Under the pieces are notes generated by a model, which was given only the letters and a program-made list of their open reading frames with translations, was not told where the DNA came from and did not search any database. Below, one piece after another: positions 12,315-23,528 of a DNA stretch of 64,000 nt (positions within the stretch are counted from its first letter, which is position 1; each line of letters starts with the position of its first letter). This stretch comes from Cerioporus squamosus (lineage: Eukaryota > Basidiomycota > Agaricomycetes > Polyporales > Polyporaceae): assembly GCA_022592435.1 (NCBI GenBank), contig JABYQS010000126.1, positions 46,836 through 110,835 on the forward strand. Direction: 5' to 3'. The translations under genes were made by a program, and so were the position numbers.

Positions 12315-12673
12315 CTACTCCGGTTTGGTCCACGGCGAAGCCTCCCAGGCGTTCAACGCCTCGTTGACCGTCTGCGCGTCCCAACGTCCCTTCGCCACCT
12401 CCTTGCCCTCGACGTGGAGAGCCGGGATCCAGTAGACATACTTCTTCTTCCAGCGTTCCTGTCCCTGGTCTTGTATGTTGACTATCTCGAGGTCGAACGC
12501 ACGCTGCTGGCGAACCTTGGCCAACTCCGCCTTCGCCGTCTGCAGAACAGTGGTCGTTAGAACGGATGCTGCTGTACACGTTGTACTGACTCGGCACGCA
12601 CGTCGCAGAGGGAGCAGTGTGGACCGGAGAAGAGGGTAAGACGGGCGACTCGTCCGAGTGCACCGGTCGCCAT
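12315..12673 (-). CDS. glutaredoxin-like protein (DUF836 type)
   Basis: Two exons (12602-12673 and 12315-12539) with a GT-AG intron give 98 residues, the usual size of this thioredoxin-fold family. Beta strand 1 is followed at once by the redox motif CSLC. The exon-2 part contains VNIQDQG and the conserved Trp-Ile-Pro (WIPALH, with the cis-proline), then a VEGKEV turn and a C-terminal helix. The family is related to yeast YDR286C and is predicted to act as a thiol-disulfide oxidoreductase, substrate unknown. The frame stays open upstream to 12955, so a longer N-terminus, perhaps organelle-targeting, is possible. The stop codon abuts the conserved start of the CCHC/PSP frame on the same strand. 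Confidence 0.75.
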
Positions 12674-12960
12674 ACGACTGTCACTGAGCAGGAGCCTGAA
12701 GAGGACATGAGATCTGTGCTTGAGACAACGGATGCGGGATACCATCATATATCGACGTGAGATGATATTCACCTCGCGGAAAACGACGTGTATGGTGTGT
12801 CTGAAGCGAGTATCGACCTCACCTGAAATTATGTCTGCACGACGTTGCCAGAGACTGGTAGATCTATAGGAGGCTGGTAGAGGAGCAAGGAGGAAGGACT
12901 CCACTCGGAGGAAACGCCTCATAGACTGTATATGACTACTATACACATGTTTCATTCCAC

Positions 12961-13042
12961 GGCGCTATAGCCAAGTGGTTACGGCGACAGATTAGAAATC
13001 TGTTCTCCTTTGGAGGCGCAGGTTCGAATCCTGCTGGCGTCG
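12961..13042 (+). tRNA. tRNA-Ser(AGA)
   Basis: The 82-base cloverleaf has an acceptor stem GGCGCTA paired with TGGCGTC (two G-U pairs), an anticodon stem ACAGA/TCTGT at 12987-13003 and loop TTAGAAA giving anticodon AGA (12994-12996). It has the long variable arm of serine tRNAs and a T-arm GCAGG/CCTGC around TTCGAAT. Internal A and B boxes are canonical. No intron is present. Confidence 0.93.
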
Positions 13043-13060
13043 CTCTTGAACCAGGAACAC

Positions 13061-13066
13061 TTTTTT
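13061..13066 (+). terminator. RNA polymerase III terminator
   Basis: A run of six T begins 19 bases after the tRNA-Ser discriminator base. This is the normal Pol III stop signal. Confidence 0.7.
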
Positions 13067-13315
13067 CGTTGTGTTTTGATCTTTTTGTCCTCCTTCGCGA
13101 TCACATGACGTTGCAGTGGAAGTCGCGCTCTCGCGTGCCGCCGTGGCTCCGCACCAACCACCACCTCTGCGATACCCCGACTCGACCTGGATCCCGTTCT
13201 GGAGACTTCCACCACAATGTTTTGTCTGGACTTCGGCACAAATGGTAGCTGCAGCAGAACTCCAGCTGTGGGAGAGAAGTCAAACCACTGGGAGCTCGTC
13301 GCTGCGGATGTCGAA

Positions 13316-15076
13316 ATGGTAGTGTGCTTCATTGGATAATGCTCGCTCGTTACATGCTCATTCTCCTACAGGACGTCAACGAGGAGACTCCGGTCTCGGG
13401 CTTCATCAAGCCGCTAACTACTCTCAACTTCGATGTGCAAGCTCACATCATGTCGTTCCTTCCACCTGCTGACTTGTCTGCCTTAATGAGGACGTGCCAA
13501 CAATTTGCAGATACTGCATTGCTACCTTTGTGCGCGCACTCCAAGATACCCCTCAGGACTGCAGAGCAAATACTCTCCTTCCTTCGCTTCCTACGCCTTG
13601 ATAGACCTTCAAGTTCACGCGCGTCGTTCATCAAGGATCTTAACTTCAGCTTGGAAGAGTACCGCGCCCCACTGACCAAGGCAAGCTACTTCAACCACCA
13701 TGACGCCCAGCCGACGCCCTACTCCGCCGTTCCCGACACCCACCCGCTCATGGAAGAGCAGCACCTCCGCGCCACTCGCAACAGCGCGCTCGAAGCATTT
13801 CTGCACATACTCCGACACTGCAGCAACATTCGACGCGTTCGCGTGGTCCGGTGGTTCGACGACGTGCCCATGGCACCGCTCTACCGCGCCATAGCCGCTC
13901 TTCCGAAACTAGAAGATCTCCGTATGCCCATGCTGCCCCGGTCCCAATGGGGAGCCGGAGGAAGTCTCGCAAACTTGCCGCTGCGCAAGCTCGTGCTGCG
14001 GCCAGGAAGATGGTTCGAGATACCAGACATGCTGACCGCTCTGCAGCCGCTCGCCGCGACTCTGGCTGAGCTGGACATCCCCGTGTGTCAGTGGGTGGCA
14101 CCAGGCGCACCGTTCCCGCACGTCCGCAAGCTGGGCATCGAGTTCCCGGCATCGGACGACGTCGTCGACGCTCTAGTACGCACCTTCCCCAGCCTCACGC
14201 ACCTGTTCTTGCGCGGCACTCGCAACTTCCACCTGTGCCACACGCACTCGTCCCGTCAAGATGAGGATCGGCTGCGCGAGCACTCGCAGTACCAGTGGCA
14301 CTCGCTGACGAGTTCGTGGCCGCCGCTGGTCACCGTTGGCGCGGAGACCCCATGCGCTCTGTACACCCTGGCCCTTCCGTTCCACGTCCCCCGCGTGTCC
14401 GTCACGTCGTCTGCTGGGGACCCGGCTGGGGATATGCTGCCCACCATACTCACCGACGCGCATCCCACGTGTCTGGAGATGCGCGTCACGCAGGTTCACT
14501 ACAAGTACGAGCCACGGCCGCCCCGGTTCAGCGGACTTGCGCCTGGCGATGCCACTGCGTCTCTGCAGCGTGTCGTCCTCACGATGGAGGGCGACGGCAT
14601 CCCGGACTACGTCAAGGTCTCCGTCTTGCTCATCGTGCGTCTCGTTCCTCCGAGTTCATTCATGACCGCCCCCGAGTCGATAGTACTTATGGTGACTAAC
14701 ACTCGCGCAGGACGAGCTGCAGCGAGCCCTGGCAAATCTCTCCGTCACGCATGTCCTGCTCAAGTACTCGATCGACCACTTCCGCGCATCCCGCCACTAC
14801 ACGCGCAAGGTCGTCCGCACCATATGTGCCGAGGCACGCACCCGCGCAGCGGGCATGGCTCAAGCGGTCCCGTCCCTCCGTTGGATTGGCGTGTACGTCC
14901 GAGTGAAAGCTGGGCCGACGTGGCTCTACTGCTGGGAGCTCGCTCGCCTGTCCGAGCGCGCGCAGGGCTTCACGCTCAACCCGCCTCCGTCTGTGACGCT
15001 CAAGGAGATGAGTGAGGACGAGGGTTGGGATGTGCTCGCAGCAGAGGAGATGGTCGAGCTGGCTCGTGCCGATTGA
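13316..15076 (+). CDS. F-box protein, intact
   Basis: The F-box sits at the N-terminus (LNFDVQAHIMSFLPPADLSALM) and is followed by a long region of leucine-rich, weakly repeated strands such as LPKLEDLRMP and FPSLTHLFL. This is the usual plan of agaricomycete F-box proteins, which are expected to recruit substrates to SCF ubiquitin ligases through Skp1. The large last intron-bounded exon (14711-15076) ends in an acidic motif LKEMSEDEGWDV that recurs in the two damaged F-box genes of this window. The main exon ends at 14634. For the start I prefer ATG at 13316-13318, directly followed by a GT-AG intron (13319-13371). The alternative is an unspliced start at 13324. The substrate is unknown. Confidence 0.8.
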
Positions 15077-15414
15077 TACGCCCGCTTTCGTGTTTTCGTG
15101 CTTTGCAAATCTCCATAATGTATTAGTGCTTTCGTGCTTGCGTCAGATGTAGAATACACGAGTGCATACACTTGTGTCCCTTCTGTTGCTCGTACCCTCA
15201 CCAGCGTACAAGATTCGCGGCGATCAAGCACTCTTCACGTCTCAAATTCACCACTCAGATCATCCGGACAAGCACCTACTTCCAATGCCACCAGGTGCCA
15301 CCTGCAAGCGGGTTAACAGACAAGAGACGCGTAATTTACATTCGATAACGAACACAGCAGTTGCAAGAAGTCCAATGAAGTGGCACGCATTCTACATGAC
15401 ACAGAGTACCGACA
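15077..15414. other. intergenic between convergent genes
   Basis: This is the short 3' region shared by the F-box gene (plus) and the coiled-coil gene (minus). No coding frame or repeat was recognised. Confidence 0.5.
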
Positions 15415-16835
15415 TCACAGCTTCTCCAAGAGACCTCGGAACATCTTCTGGTTCGCCGCGGCGCTGGAGTCCTTGTCCAAAGCTTTGCTCTTCTTGTCCA
15501 GAATTGCGATGGTCTGTTCGACGTCGACAGTGAGAGCCTCAAGAGCACCTGCCGCCCGTGAAGCTTGCGCACGACACACATGGTCAGCGTCAGAGTCGTC
15601 GCCCGCGCCGAACCGAGCCAGACATATAGACCGATAGTTACCACAGCGTTCGAGGTCACCGTCCAAGGCCGCCCAGAGCTCCTTCCGGCGAGCGTACGCG
15701 TCCTCGAGCTCTTGCAGGGTCTTCGTGATGTTCCGCTAGACAAGGGGCCGAGTTCGGAGCGACGGATGAGGCAGAACCAGGGGACCGCACCTGCGACTCC
15801 GCGCGCGCGGTCTTCAGCTCGTCCTCGTCCCTGAGAGCGATCCGTTCGACCTTCTTGCAGACCTCGTCGAACGTGAGAAGCCCGGCGCCGAACGCAAGGT
15901 CCACTCCGGGAGTGTCGGTGGGGACTGAGGCATAGCGCATAGAGTCACTCGCAGACGCACCTTTGTCGTCCAGTTCGCCGTGGACCGCCTTGACCTGGTT
16001 GTATGCGGGCAGGAGAGTGTCCCTGAGGTATTGCCTGAGAGCGGTGCCCTGCGCTGCCATCGGTCCCCTGAGTTGCTCGACCATGGCCATCAGCTGCTCC
16101 TCCTCGTCTTCGTCCGATGCACTGCCGGAGGTATATCAGCGTTCCGTCAACGGAAGGGCGCATATATGCGCTCGGAACGCGACTTGCTTGTCCTGAAGCA
16201 TCGCCACCAAGGTCGTTTCTTCGTCCCAGTCCAGCATGTCGTCGCCCTCGTCGTGGTCCTGCCTGCGCGAAGGACCAGGCCGAGTATCCTCACGCACATA
16301 TGGCCAAGTGTCAAATTGCCTATAGAGTTCGGGCGAGTCGTCAACAGCATGTGCAGCATCGTCGTCCTCGGGCTGCTCCTGGATCGTCGAGAGCTGGCTG
16401 CGTGTGGACAGAAAGCGGGTCGAGTGCAGCCGCGCCCTGGGGCCAGGGCTCCGTGCGACGCCCACTCTCGCGGCCGCGACATACGGCGGCCTCTGATGCT
16501 GTGCGGCACGGGTGGCTGCGATCCATCGCGTGAGTCTGGACGTATTCCGAGACGGACAGATGGCAGGCGTGTGGACGCTCACCGATGCGCGAGGGCTTGT
16601 GGAGCTTGGAGGGGGCGGGCGACGCGTGCTGGACGAGGCGGGTGTCGAGTCTGCCCATGGCGGTCGGCGGCGGCGGCGCTGTCTTCGTCGGTGGCGGGCG
16701 GGGGTGATGGCGGGGAGAGACAAGAACGGTTTGTGCGGGAAGCGAGTGAAGCGATATGAGCTGCTGATGGAAGCGCCGGCGAAGGAGATGGATCTGTTCC
16801 GCGAGGGCTTCTCGTTCTCGAGCGAGCGCCGCCAT
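15415..16835 (-). CDS. coiled-coil protein of unknown function
   Basis: A multi-exon gene. The N-terminus is helical ([15 protein letters not shown]), followed by a basic, Pro/Ser/Arg-rich disordered stretch and an acidic patch around [16 protein letters not shown]. The C-terminal half is a continuous heptad-like helix ([48 protein letters not shown]). The order of disordered basic head and long coiled-coil tail is reminiscent of kinetochore or cytoskeletal subunits, but I do not recognise the family. Introns at 16516-16582 and in the 3' half are clean GT-AG. The junction between the exon ending near 16,180 and the one starting at 16121 needs a weak donor (GTTCCG) or a base change. It shares a short promoter with the first G-gamma gene. 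Confidence 0.65.
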
Positions 16836-17014
16836 CGCGCTTTCCCTCGTCGCTCGTCGCTCGTCGCTCCTCCGAGTCCCAGCCCTCTTCCGCCCGCCTC
16901 CTCTCCCCTTCCAGTCTTCTTCTGCGAGTCCGGCTACTCCCCGTTCTCGTTCAGAGCTCTGTTCCCCACCTCCGCATACAGCCAGGCCCTGTCCACCCTT
17001 GCGCCCTTGCCAGC
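16836..17014. promoter_or_regulatory. bidirectional promoter, CT-rich
   Basis: The 179 bases separate divergent ATGs of the coiled-coil gene and G-gamma gene 1. They contain CGTCGCT repeats and long CT runs just before the G-gamma start, resembling a basidiomycete core promoter. No TATA box stands out. Confidence 0.45.
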
Positions 17015-17799
17015 ATGAGTGGCCGCGTCCCCAAGCAGTCCATGTCCGAGCTCAAGCTCCGCAGGCTCTCAGAACACAACCAACGGCTCCGGGAGGACTT
17101 GGCTCGGCCGCGGATAAGGGTCAGCGAGGCCAGCAAGAGGTGAATACGACGCATATAGTCACCTACCCCGCAGTCGCTCACATCCACGGTGTTACAGCTT
17201 GATCAACTTCTGCAAGTCCACGCCAGATCACCTGGTAAGTACCCCGTCGTGCGACCAGTCTTGTGGGGTTTCTGTCGTGCCTCGAGGACGGGTGGCATCA
17301 AGTACCGCGTCTCCGTGCGGCGTGTACTGCTCGTCCAGAGCGGCCAGCTGTATCCACAAAAGTTTTACGCTCTTGGCGTCTCTGAGTGCGTTCTCGTTGC
17401 CATTGTGACCCATTCATTGTGGCGACGTCATTGCGGCGGTCCCTGGAGCCTGCACGCACGTCCGCTCACGCAGGCTTGTGACGGATCGTGGAAGTGGAAG
17501 TCCCCCGACGCAGTGATGCGCCTTCAATGGCGTCGATGTGTTCGCTTGCCAATCAGCGAGAGTTTGGCAGGCTGGCGCGCTCCCATTCCACTATCGTCGT
17601 TTAACTTGCCACAGTACCACCTGCACTGCGCCGCCACGTTCTTCTGCATTCCCGCAACCCTACGCTAGACATGGTATTACAGCGAGACCGAACCTTCCTA
17701 ACACTTGCATTCCAGATTCCATCGGTCTGGGGACATGTCAACAAGGCGGAGGACCCCTTCGCGATGCCCAACCAGGGATGCCAGTGCCTCGTCATGTAA
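17015..17799 (+). CDS. heterotrimeric G-protein gamma subunit, copy 1
   Basis: Three exons (17015-17139, 17198-17234, 17716-17799) code 81 residues. The N-terminal helix [20 protein letters not shown] is the G-gamma coiled-coil that pairs with G-beta. Next come [12 protein letters not shown] and a WGH-PF segment. The C-terminus is the prenylation box CLVM, preceded two residues earlier by another Cys (GCQC). A final Met predicts farnesylation and anchoring at the plasma membrane, where G-beta-gamma relays pheromone and nutrient signals. The first two coding exons have exactly the same lengths (125 and 37 bases) as the paralogue at 53,021. Intron 2 is unusually long for this window (481 bases) and contains no recognisable gene. 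Confidence 0.88.
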
Positions 17800-18564
17800 G
17801 ACGGACACTTATGCAGCACCCGTCCCCCGACGTCATTTCGTCGATGCCACACCCTACCTCCGACGCGACGGGCTCAGGACACCACCACGAGGACGAGGAC
17901 TGTCGAGTAACGAACATGGAGCAATGGGTTCGCAGCCATGTTCGTGTCTCCGCTTCCCTAACGTCGGCTTAATTCGCTAGACGTGCGTCCTCTCCATCTT
18001 CCACCATCATCCAATACGCGTACCGTAAATGTTATTGCCCTATCTCTAGCGTACACCCCGCCACTCGTTTTGTCGCACTCGCATCCCGCCCACTTGTTAT
18101 TACATGAGCACCTCTGCGTACCTATACAACCGCCCAGTTGTTTCCCCATCGTATGCCACATAGTATATACCTTGCATCAGAGCTCTCTACCCTGATCCAC
18201 CCGGTCACGCTCTCGAGACCATCGCGCACCTCGACCGCGTTCTGAAGTACCATAGTCTCTCAGGATCTTTTCTCACCTCTCGCCCTCGCATTTGTGTTTG
18301 GTTATGGATCCCTCCCTCCCCCATCTTGTCGGTCTGCGTCCCCGACCTGACCCATGGCTCCGCTCCGTGTCGTAGGATTTCTCAATGCCCGTAGCCGTAG
18401 CCGTACCGTATTCTCTCTTGCACAGGAATTGCATATCGAGCTGTCTTGCTTTGCTTTGTGTCCATTTCGCCTCAATTGTCCAAGTGTTGGGAACTGTCCA
18501 GTGCTCCGTGCGTATCCCTCATATTCAACCTCTGGTGCTGATACTGCTACTACAGAGTCAGAGG
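17800..18564. other. intergenic between convergent genes
   Basis: The downstream flank of G-gamma 1 and the 3' side of the damaged F-box gene. Overlapping open frames on the minus strand (18,302-18,922) compete with the F-box tail frame and look like noise. No RNA gene was recognised. Confidence 0.45.
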
Positions 18565-20486
18565 TTAGGCGAGAGCAGGTATGTCCTTCTCGCTGCGCGA
18601 GAACTCGTTCTGATGCGCATATAGCTTCTCTTGTGTCACCACCGCCCAGGCTCCCTGCTCGCTCATCTCCTCCAACTGTGGACGACCAACCCCATCCGGA
18701 CGCGAGATGCCCCAAGCTAGCAGGCCGACGCTTTCCAGGCAGAAAGCGACCCAGCACAACGTCGAGCTGGCCTGCGCAACCGACGACGCGTAGTCCTTCA
18801 ATTGTTGCTTCACGGATGAGGGCAGACTTGCACAGTATGCGGTTCCCCGTGCTTCCTCTACAGCCTGGCGGAGGACACGCACACACAGGTGCGTGCACAG
18901 CAGGTTCGGTAGGACGCCGCATAGCTCAGGCTGTTTGTTACATCTCGGTCAACCGACCTATCCAGCGAAGGAGCACAACTCCACTCACCATCAACCTGTC
19001 CTGGAGGACCTCCGGCACCGGCACGTTCAAGATGAGATGCGTAACGGACGCGCCCGGCGCGCCGCCGCACTCCCTCAGCGCACTCAGTGTCTCCACCGAG
19101 TTCACGTCCTGACCGACGTGACCGTTGTACACCTGCGACTGCCACGTCGCCGCCAGCTCCAAGTGTGTCGCGCGGGTGTCCTCGAGGACCGCAGGCAGCA
19201 TCCGCCTCGCCCACGCCGCCGCCCGCGCCTCCTTCTCTTCATTCTTCATCGCTCGTGCCATCGAGGAAGCGCACCCCGCCCCCGCGCGTACCAAGGAGCG
19301 GGTCCATCCCCGCAACGCAGACGTGCGGCACCCTATGCGCTAGCCCGAGCATCCAGAGGTCGCGCACGTCGAGTCCGCCGAGGACAGCGAGCTGCGGCCA
19401 CGCCGCCCGGCCCTCGCCCGCCGCCCACGCGCGGTTCGCGTCCCGCCACGGCGTCGCGGTGCGCTCGTCGAGCCCGAGCCCGAGCCACCGGCGTACCCCA
19501 TAGGTGAGGCTCACGAGGTTCGGCAACGCGTGCGCGAGTGTTGGGAGGACGCCCTCTGAGTCTGGGGCCTTCTGGCGTGCGAGTGTGAGGTGGAGCTTGC
19601 GCACGTTCGGGAGACACGCGTCCATCCTTTCCCTGCGGTCGTACAAGAGACGCAGCTCGGTCAGCGTTGGCGGGGAGAACGACGCGACGAGCGGGAGCGG
19701 GACTGGGTCGATCGGCACAGATACCGCAGGGTAGTCGCGGTCGACGGCGAGGTGCAGCGCGAGCCTGCGGAGGCACGGCAGGCGAGCGAACGCGGGAGGC
19801 ACGGCAGGCGAGCGAACGCGGGTGTCTCTGCCCACAGCCTGTCGTGTGTCACGATGAGCTGGAGGTCCTCGAGCGCGCGGAGGGCGGCGATGGTGCTACA
19901 GAGCCAGTCTGCGGGGAGGCGTGCGCTCCAGGAGTCGATGCTGAGCGTGCCGAGGTTTGTGCAGTGCACGAGGATGTCGAGGACGGTGTCGGTGATCCAG
20001 GGAAACGTCGCTCTGTAGCCCGGAGTGGGGGTCTGCCAGTCTGCCATGCCGGGAATGGTGGTCGGGATGGCTATGTAGAGCTTGTTGATGAGCGGGGCGC
20101 GGATCCCTGTTGGGGTGTCGAGGCGGAGGAATGCGTGGAAGGAGGAGATGATGCGGTCGGCGGGGAAGAGCCGGATGGGGGCGGCGCAGCGGTGCGGGAG
20201 GGTCGCGGTGTGCAGGGTGTGACATGTGCAGGCGAGGTCGGATTGGTCGGATTGCGGAAGGTACTCCATGATCTCTCCGAGACCATCGTGGTTGAGCGTG
20301 AGCAGTGGCGAGAGGGTGTTTGGACGGCCATGGCGAGGATGTACCAACGGCAACTGTATGATCGATGAGAACGTGTAGTGAGTGAGGATATCTACTTGAG
20401 AGACTTACACTCGCGGGACCGTGCACTTCATTGTTCTCTTCCTGTATGGATATACCTTCTGGGATGTCGTTTAGTAAGATCGGCAT
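18565..20486 (-). pseudogene. F-box gene with several frame breaks
   Basis: It belongs to the same family as the F-box gene at 13,316. Exon 1 (20409-20486) codes 26 residues, and after a 55-base intron the F-box follows (TLNHDGLGEIMEYLPQSDQS). LRR-like strands continue (LRALEDLQLIVTHDRL, LPNVRKLHLTLARQ). The 3' end, QLEEMSEQGAWAVV, matches LKEMSEDEGWDV of the intact gene. The frame is broken by a 26-base tandem duplication (19769-19820) and again near 19,262, where the codons for SDEE and EEKEAR are out of phase. A further junction near 18,940 has no clean splice. Three lesions argue for a pseudogene, though assembly error cannot be excluded. Confidence 0.65.
19769..19820. repeat. perfect 26-base tandem duplication inside the F-box gene
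   Basis: Unit 19769-19794 is repeated without change at 19795-19820. Because 26 is not a multiple of three, it shifts the frame exactly where PAFARLPCL appears twice in different phases. Removing one copy would restore continuity. Confidence 0.9.
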
Positions 20487-20806
20487 TTCTGTTGTAGACT
20501 TGTGCGCGTGACGCTAGTAGACGAGGATGGTCGTTTGCTGTGCGTTCTTACTCATATGCATGCGGGGCAGGCTGTTCACTTGAATGCCGGTGACGCTGGG
20601 CTGAGGATTAAACCACCAAGGCGTGAATTGTGAGTACCGGAAGTTGACTTGGGAAGGGTGTCGCAGCCTGGACGTCGAGTCAGTGTATTAACACAAGTAC
20701 CGCACCCCTAAATCCGATCAAAGACCTGTTTCAAAGCTGTAACTTGCCAAGTGCGGCTCGGAGACATCAAGCGGCGTGGCATGGAGGAGTGGATAGTTAC
20801 TGATAG
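20487..20806. other. intergenic
   Basis: It lies upstream of the damaged F-box gene and at the 3' end of the next minus-strand gene. Nothing else was recognised. Confidence 0.5.
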
Positions 20807-23032
20807 TTAGGGAGAATGTCTTCGCGGCCATGGCGTGCCTACTTGACTCCCTCGAGGAACTCCACAATATCGATAACTACTACGCTCAACGTGTCTGAAT
20901 CTGACGCACTCCTCAATCTGAGAGCCACTACGAGTCCTTGATGGCCCGAATCCGACCTCGTGGTCAAGCCGACTCACCTCTACTGGGCCATACCGGACTA
21001 CACCTTCACGCATGTACAGTGAGTGTGTTGTCAGGGAGCAGAGAGAGCTCGAGATTAGACGTACCTCCAATGGGACTTCGAGCAGATATGCGTCGCCTTG
21101 ATGACTCACGCGATCGATGTTCTCACTCCATCCCGGAGGCATCTTCCATGCAGCACTTGCATTCGAGTCGGAGGTCGGGGAGACGAGGACGTAGTGGATC
21201 GTCACGGAAGCCGGAGGAGGAGACGATGGCTGATTCTCAAACACACTGATCCGTCTTCAGCTTCTTCCTCGGTAGTCCCACAGACTGCAGTTGGCGATGC
21301 AAGATGGAGACCAGCTTCCGGATTGCCACATAGCCACGGGCGGTGCGTTCATGCATATTCGCTGTTGTCATCTGGAACAGCCACAGTGTCGCCGAGTGAG
21401 ACTCTTCGTCAATGTCGGCAGTGAAGCCATCAATGAAGGGAAAACTGGGGTCGACCGGAGTGTAGTAACGGCGGTGTTCCAGCGACTCTGGAAGCTCGTG
21501 GATCTTCATCCTCCGGCGGTGAACCTTTGGGAAGGCGAGTGCGCCTGCGCGCCGGGGCGGACGCGGAAGGTGGGTTCGTCAACAACACTGTCCGCGTCCA
21601 TAGGGGTAAGTGTCCACGGCGTGTGTTCAACTGTCTCCGAGAGGGCGCGATGAGCGAAGGGCTCGAACAATCGGCCCACCATTGGGGCAGCAACGTCCTT
21701 GAACCGCGAGATCAACTTGCGTGTCTGTGCGTCCCCCCGGTCCGCCAGTTGCTCCGCTACCATCTTCGCGACCCAACGAGACTTGAACGCAATGGCCCAG
21801 CTGACTCTATCTTCGTCATCGAAGCGCTCTGGTGTGCGAGATAGCGAGCGCCGCCCCATGGTCACTTGTGACCGCGTTCAGATCATACATAGCGGCATAC
21901 ACATCATGTGGGACGTAGCCGGATACGTTGATGGCGATATCCATAAGAGTCTCGAGCATAGAATCAACCGACTGAGGACGCTCCTCGCCGTAGGCACGGA
22001 GCAAGGCGTCTGTAAGCGCCTTGCGCCCGCGGAGCTTCTTGTGAGGCCAACCCGCGAGGACGGCCTGCAGATCCTCTCGGAGAGGGTCGGAGTACTCGTA
22101 CAACGGAAACCTGACGCATGCGAACATACACGAGTGCAGAGTGCTTGACAGGTGGAAGTGACTTACGCGGCGCGCAACTCATCGCGAGTCCACAAGGGGA
22201 GAGCGCCCTTGTATACTAGAAAGTTATTCTTGATCCAGCCTGCATAGCGGGCTGGATCGGGAAAAGGGGCCTGAACGAGGAAGCAGTCTATGCGAGTGGC
22301 GAGGTACGGAGGCGCGGTCGGGGCGGCGATATCGAAAAGAGACCAGATGAAACCTAGTTTCTCGCTGCACACGGGGAGAAGATTGGGTTCTCCGTCGTCA
22401 GGTATGAGACTCGGTTTTCTGATGTAGACTTTGTCGTGGAGGAAGAGGAGCGGGCGGTTGCCTGGCATGTGGAGCAGAACCACCTGCCCTTCTTGCAGCA
22501 GGCGAATCAGCATGTACCAAAGGAACACTGTCTTACCTGAGCAGAACGGAATCTGCCTCAGCAACGTGACGGTGAAGACGGGCCGAACCACGCACTGATA
22601 CCTGGTTGGCCGCTGATCAGCGCACCTGGCCTGAACAATGTCGCTGCTCTCCAGATGCGTTCGAAGGTATCCACGTATGACGGCCTGACATAGATTTGAT
22701 GGCCTTTCGTCGTAAGAGAAGGTTGTGCTGGGCCAGAGATATCCACAGACAAGATAGAACCGCCCCTGTCTGTACGATCCGTGGAGGAGCGCCATCTGCT
22801 GCCGAAGGATGCATCTAACTGGTGCGAGCTCCCAATTGCGTTCAGAACCAGCTTCGTCGTCCCATGTCCAATTTTCCGGACCTTGCATGTCCCAGGTCAG
22901 CGGTCAGTGAACTGCTACTGCTAGGAAGTAGGACTCACGGGCGTTGATCTGCTGTAACAGATGCCGCAGCTCAGCTGTCCTGGCATCCACCGCTGAAGCC
23001 TCGCCTTGGGTTGGGGTCGGGCATGAATCCAT
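20807..23032 (-). CDS. Crinkler/RHS-like P-loop protein of a basidiomycete-expanded family
   Basis: A multi-exon gene starting at ATG 23030-23032 with a short helical N-terminus (AELRHLLQQIN). It has an acidic WDDEAGSERNW block, a VDISGP...YVR strand region, and a P-loop formed across an intron as GQPGI-S-KT followed by VFLWYMLIRLLQEGQ. The second half is all-helical (KLRGRKALTDALLRAYGEE, WAIAFKSRWVAKMVAE). The C-terminus carries IHYVLVSP and a MPPGW motif. This order recalls the large Crinkler/retrotransposon-hotspot-like NTPase family of agaricomycetes; function unknown. As spliced, the P-loop has Ser where Gly is usual. The frame also jumps near 22,823, between WELAP and LDASFG, so the copy may be decaying. 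The exact 3' end is uncertain. Confidence 0.55.
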
Positions 23033-23528
23033 CGGAACGACATGGGAGAAAGCCAGAGACGCGGTGCATCTCGAGCATCATAATAGGGGTCGACCAAGGG
23101 CCTCAATCTGACCAGCGCCTACGTGTCACTGGTACCACGGGCAAATCATGGGCGGAAACTCACAACTCGAGTACTCCTCGTAAGTACTAGAAGCACCCCT
23201 TTCGTGAGAGCATGGTCCGTGTCTCGCTAGAAGATGTCCGTTGCTCACTACTTACTTAGAGTGCCAGCGCTGAGACGTCCCTGGCAAAATTGACGTGTGT
23301 ATGCATAATGCGGGTGTCGATAACCCATTCTCCTACATGATTGCACTGACGGTCACTGAGAGAGCCTCGAGCATGTGTGGCGCAAGGTGCGGCTGTTCAG
23401 AGGTTCCGGAAGTCCGAAGTCCAAGACATCGATTGAGGATACCACCACCAAGTACGACTCGCAACTTTCAGACGAAACTCACTACCCTTATGTACTCCAC
23501 ACTGCACAAGCTACCAGAATGATTGGGA
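23033..23528. other. intergenic
   Basis: No coding frame with family resemblance, RNA gene or repeat was recognised. It contains the promoter side of the P-loop gene and the 3' side of the alcohol dehydrogenase gene. Confidence 0.5.

Noticed and set aside
18302..18922. 206-codon minus-strand frame
   Set aside because: A competing frame (18,565-18,882) matches the conserved tail of the F-box family, so this longer frame is a shadow.
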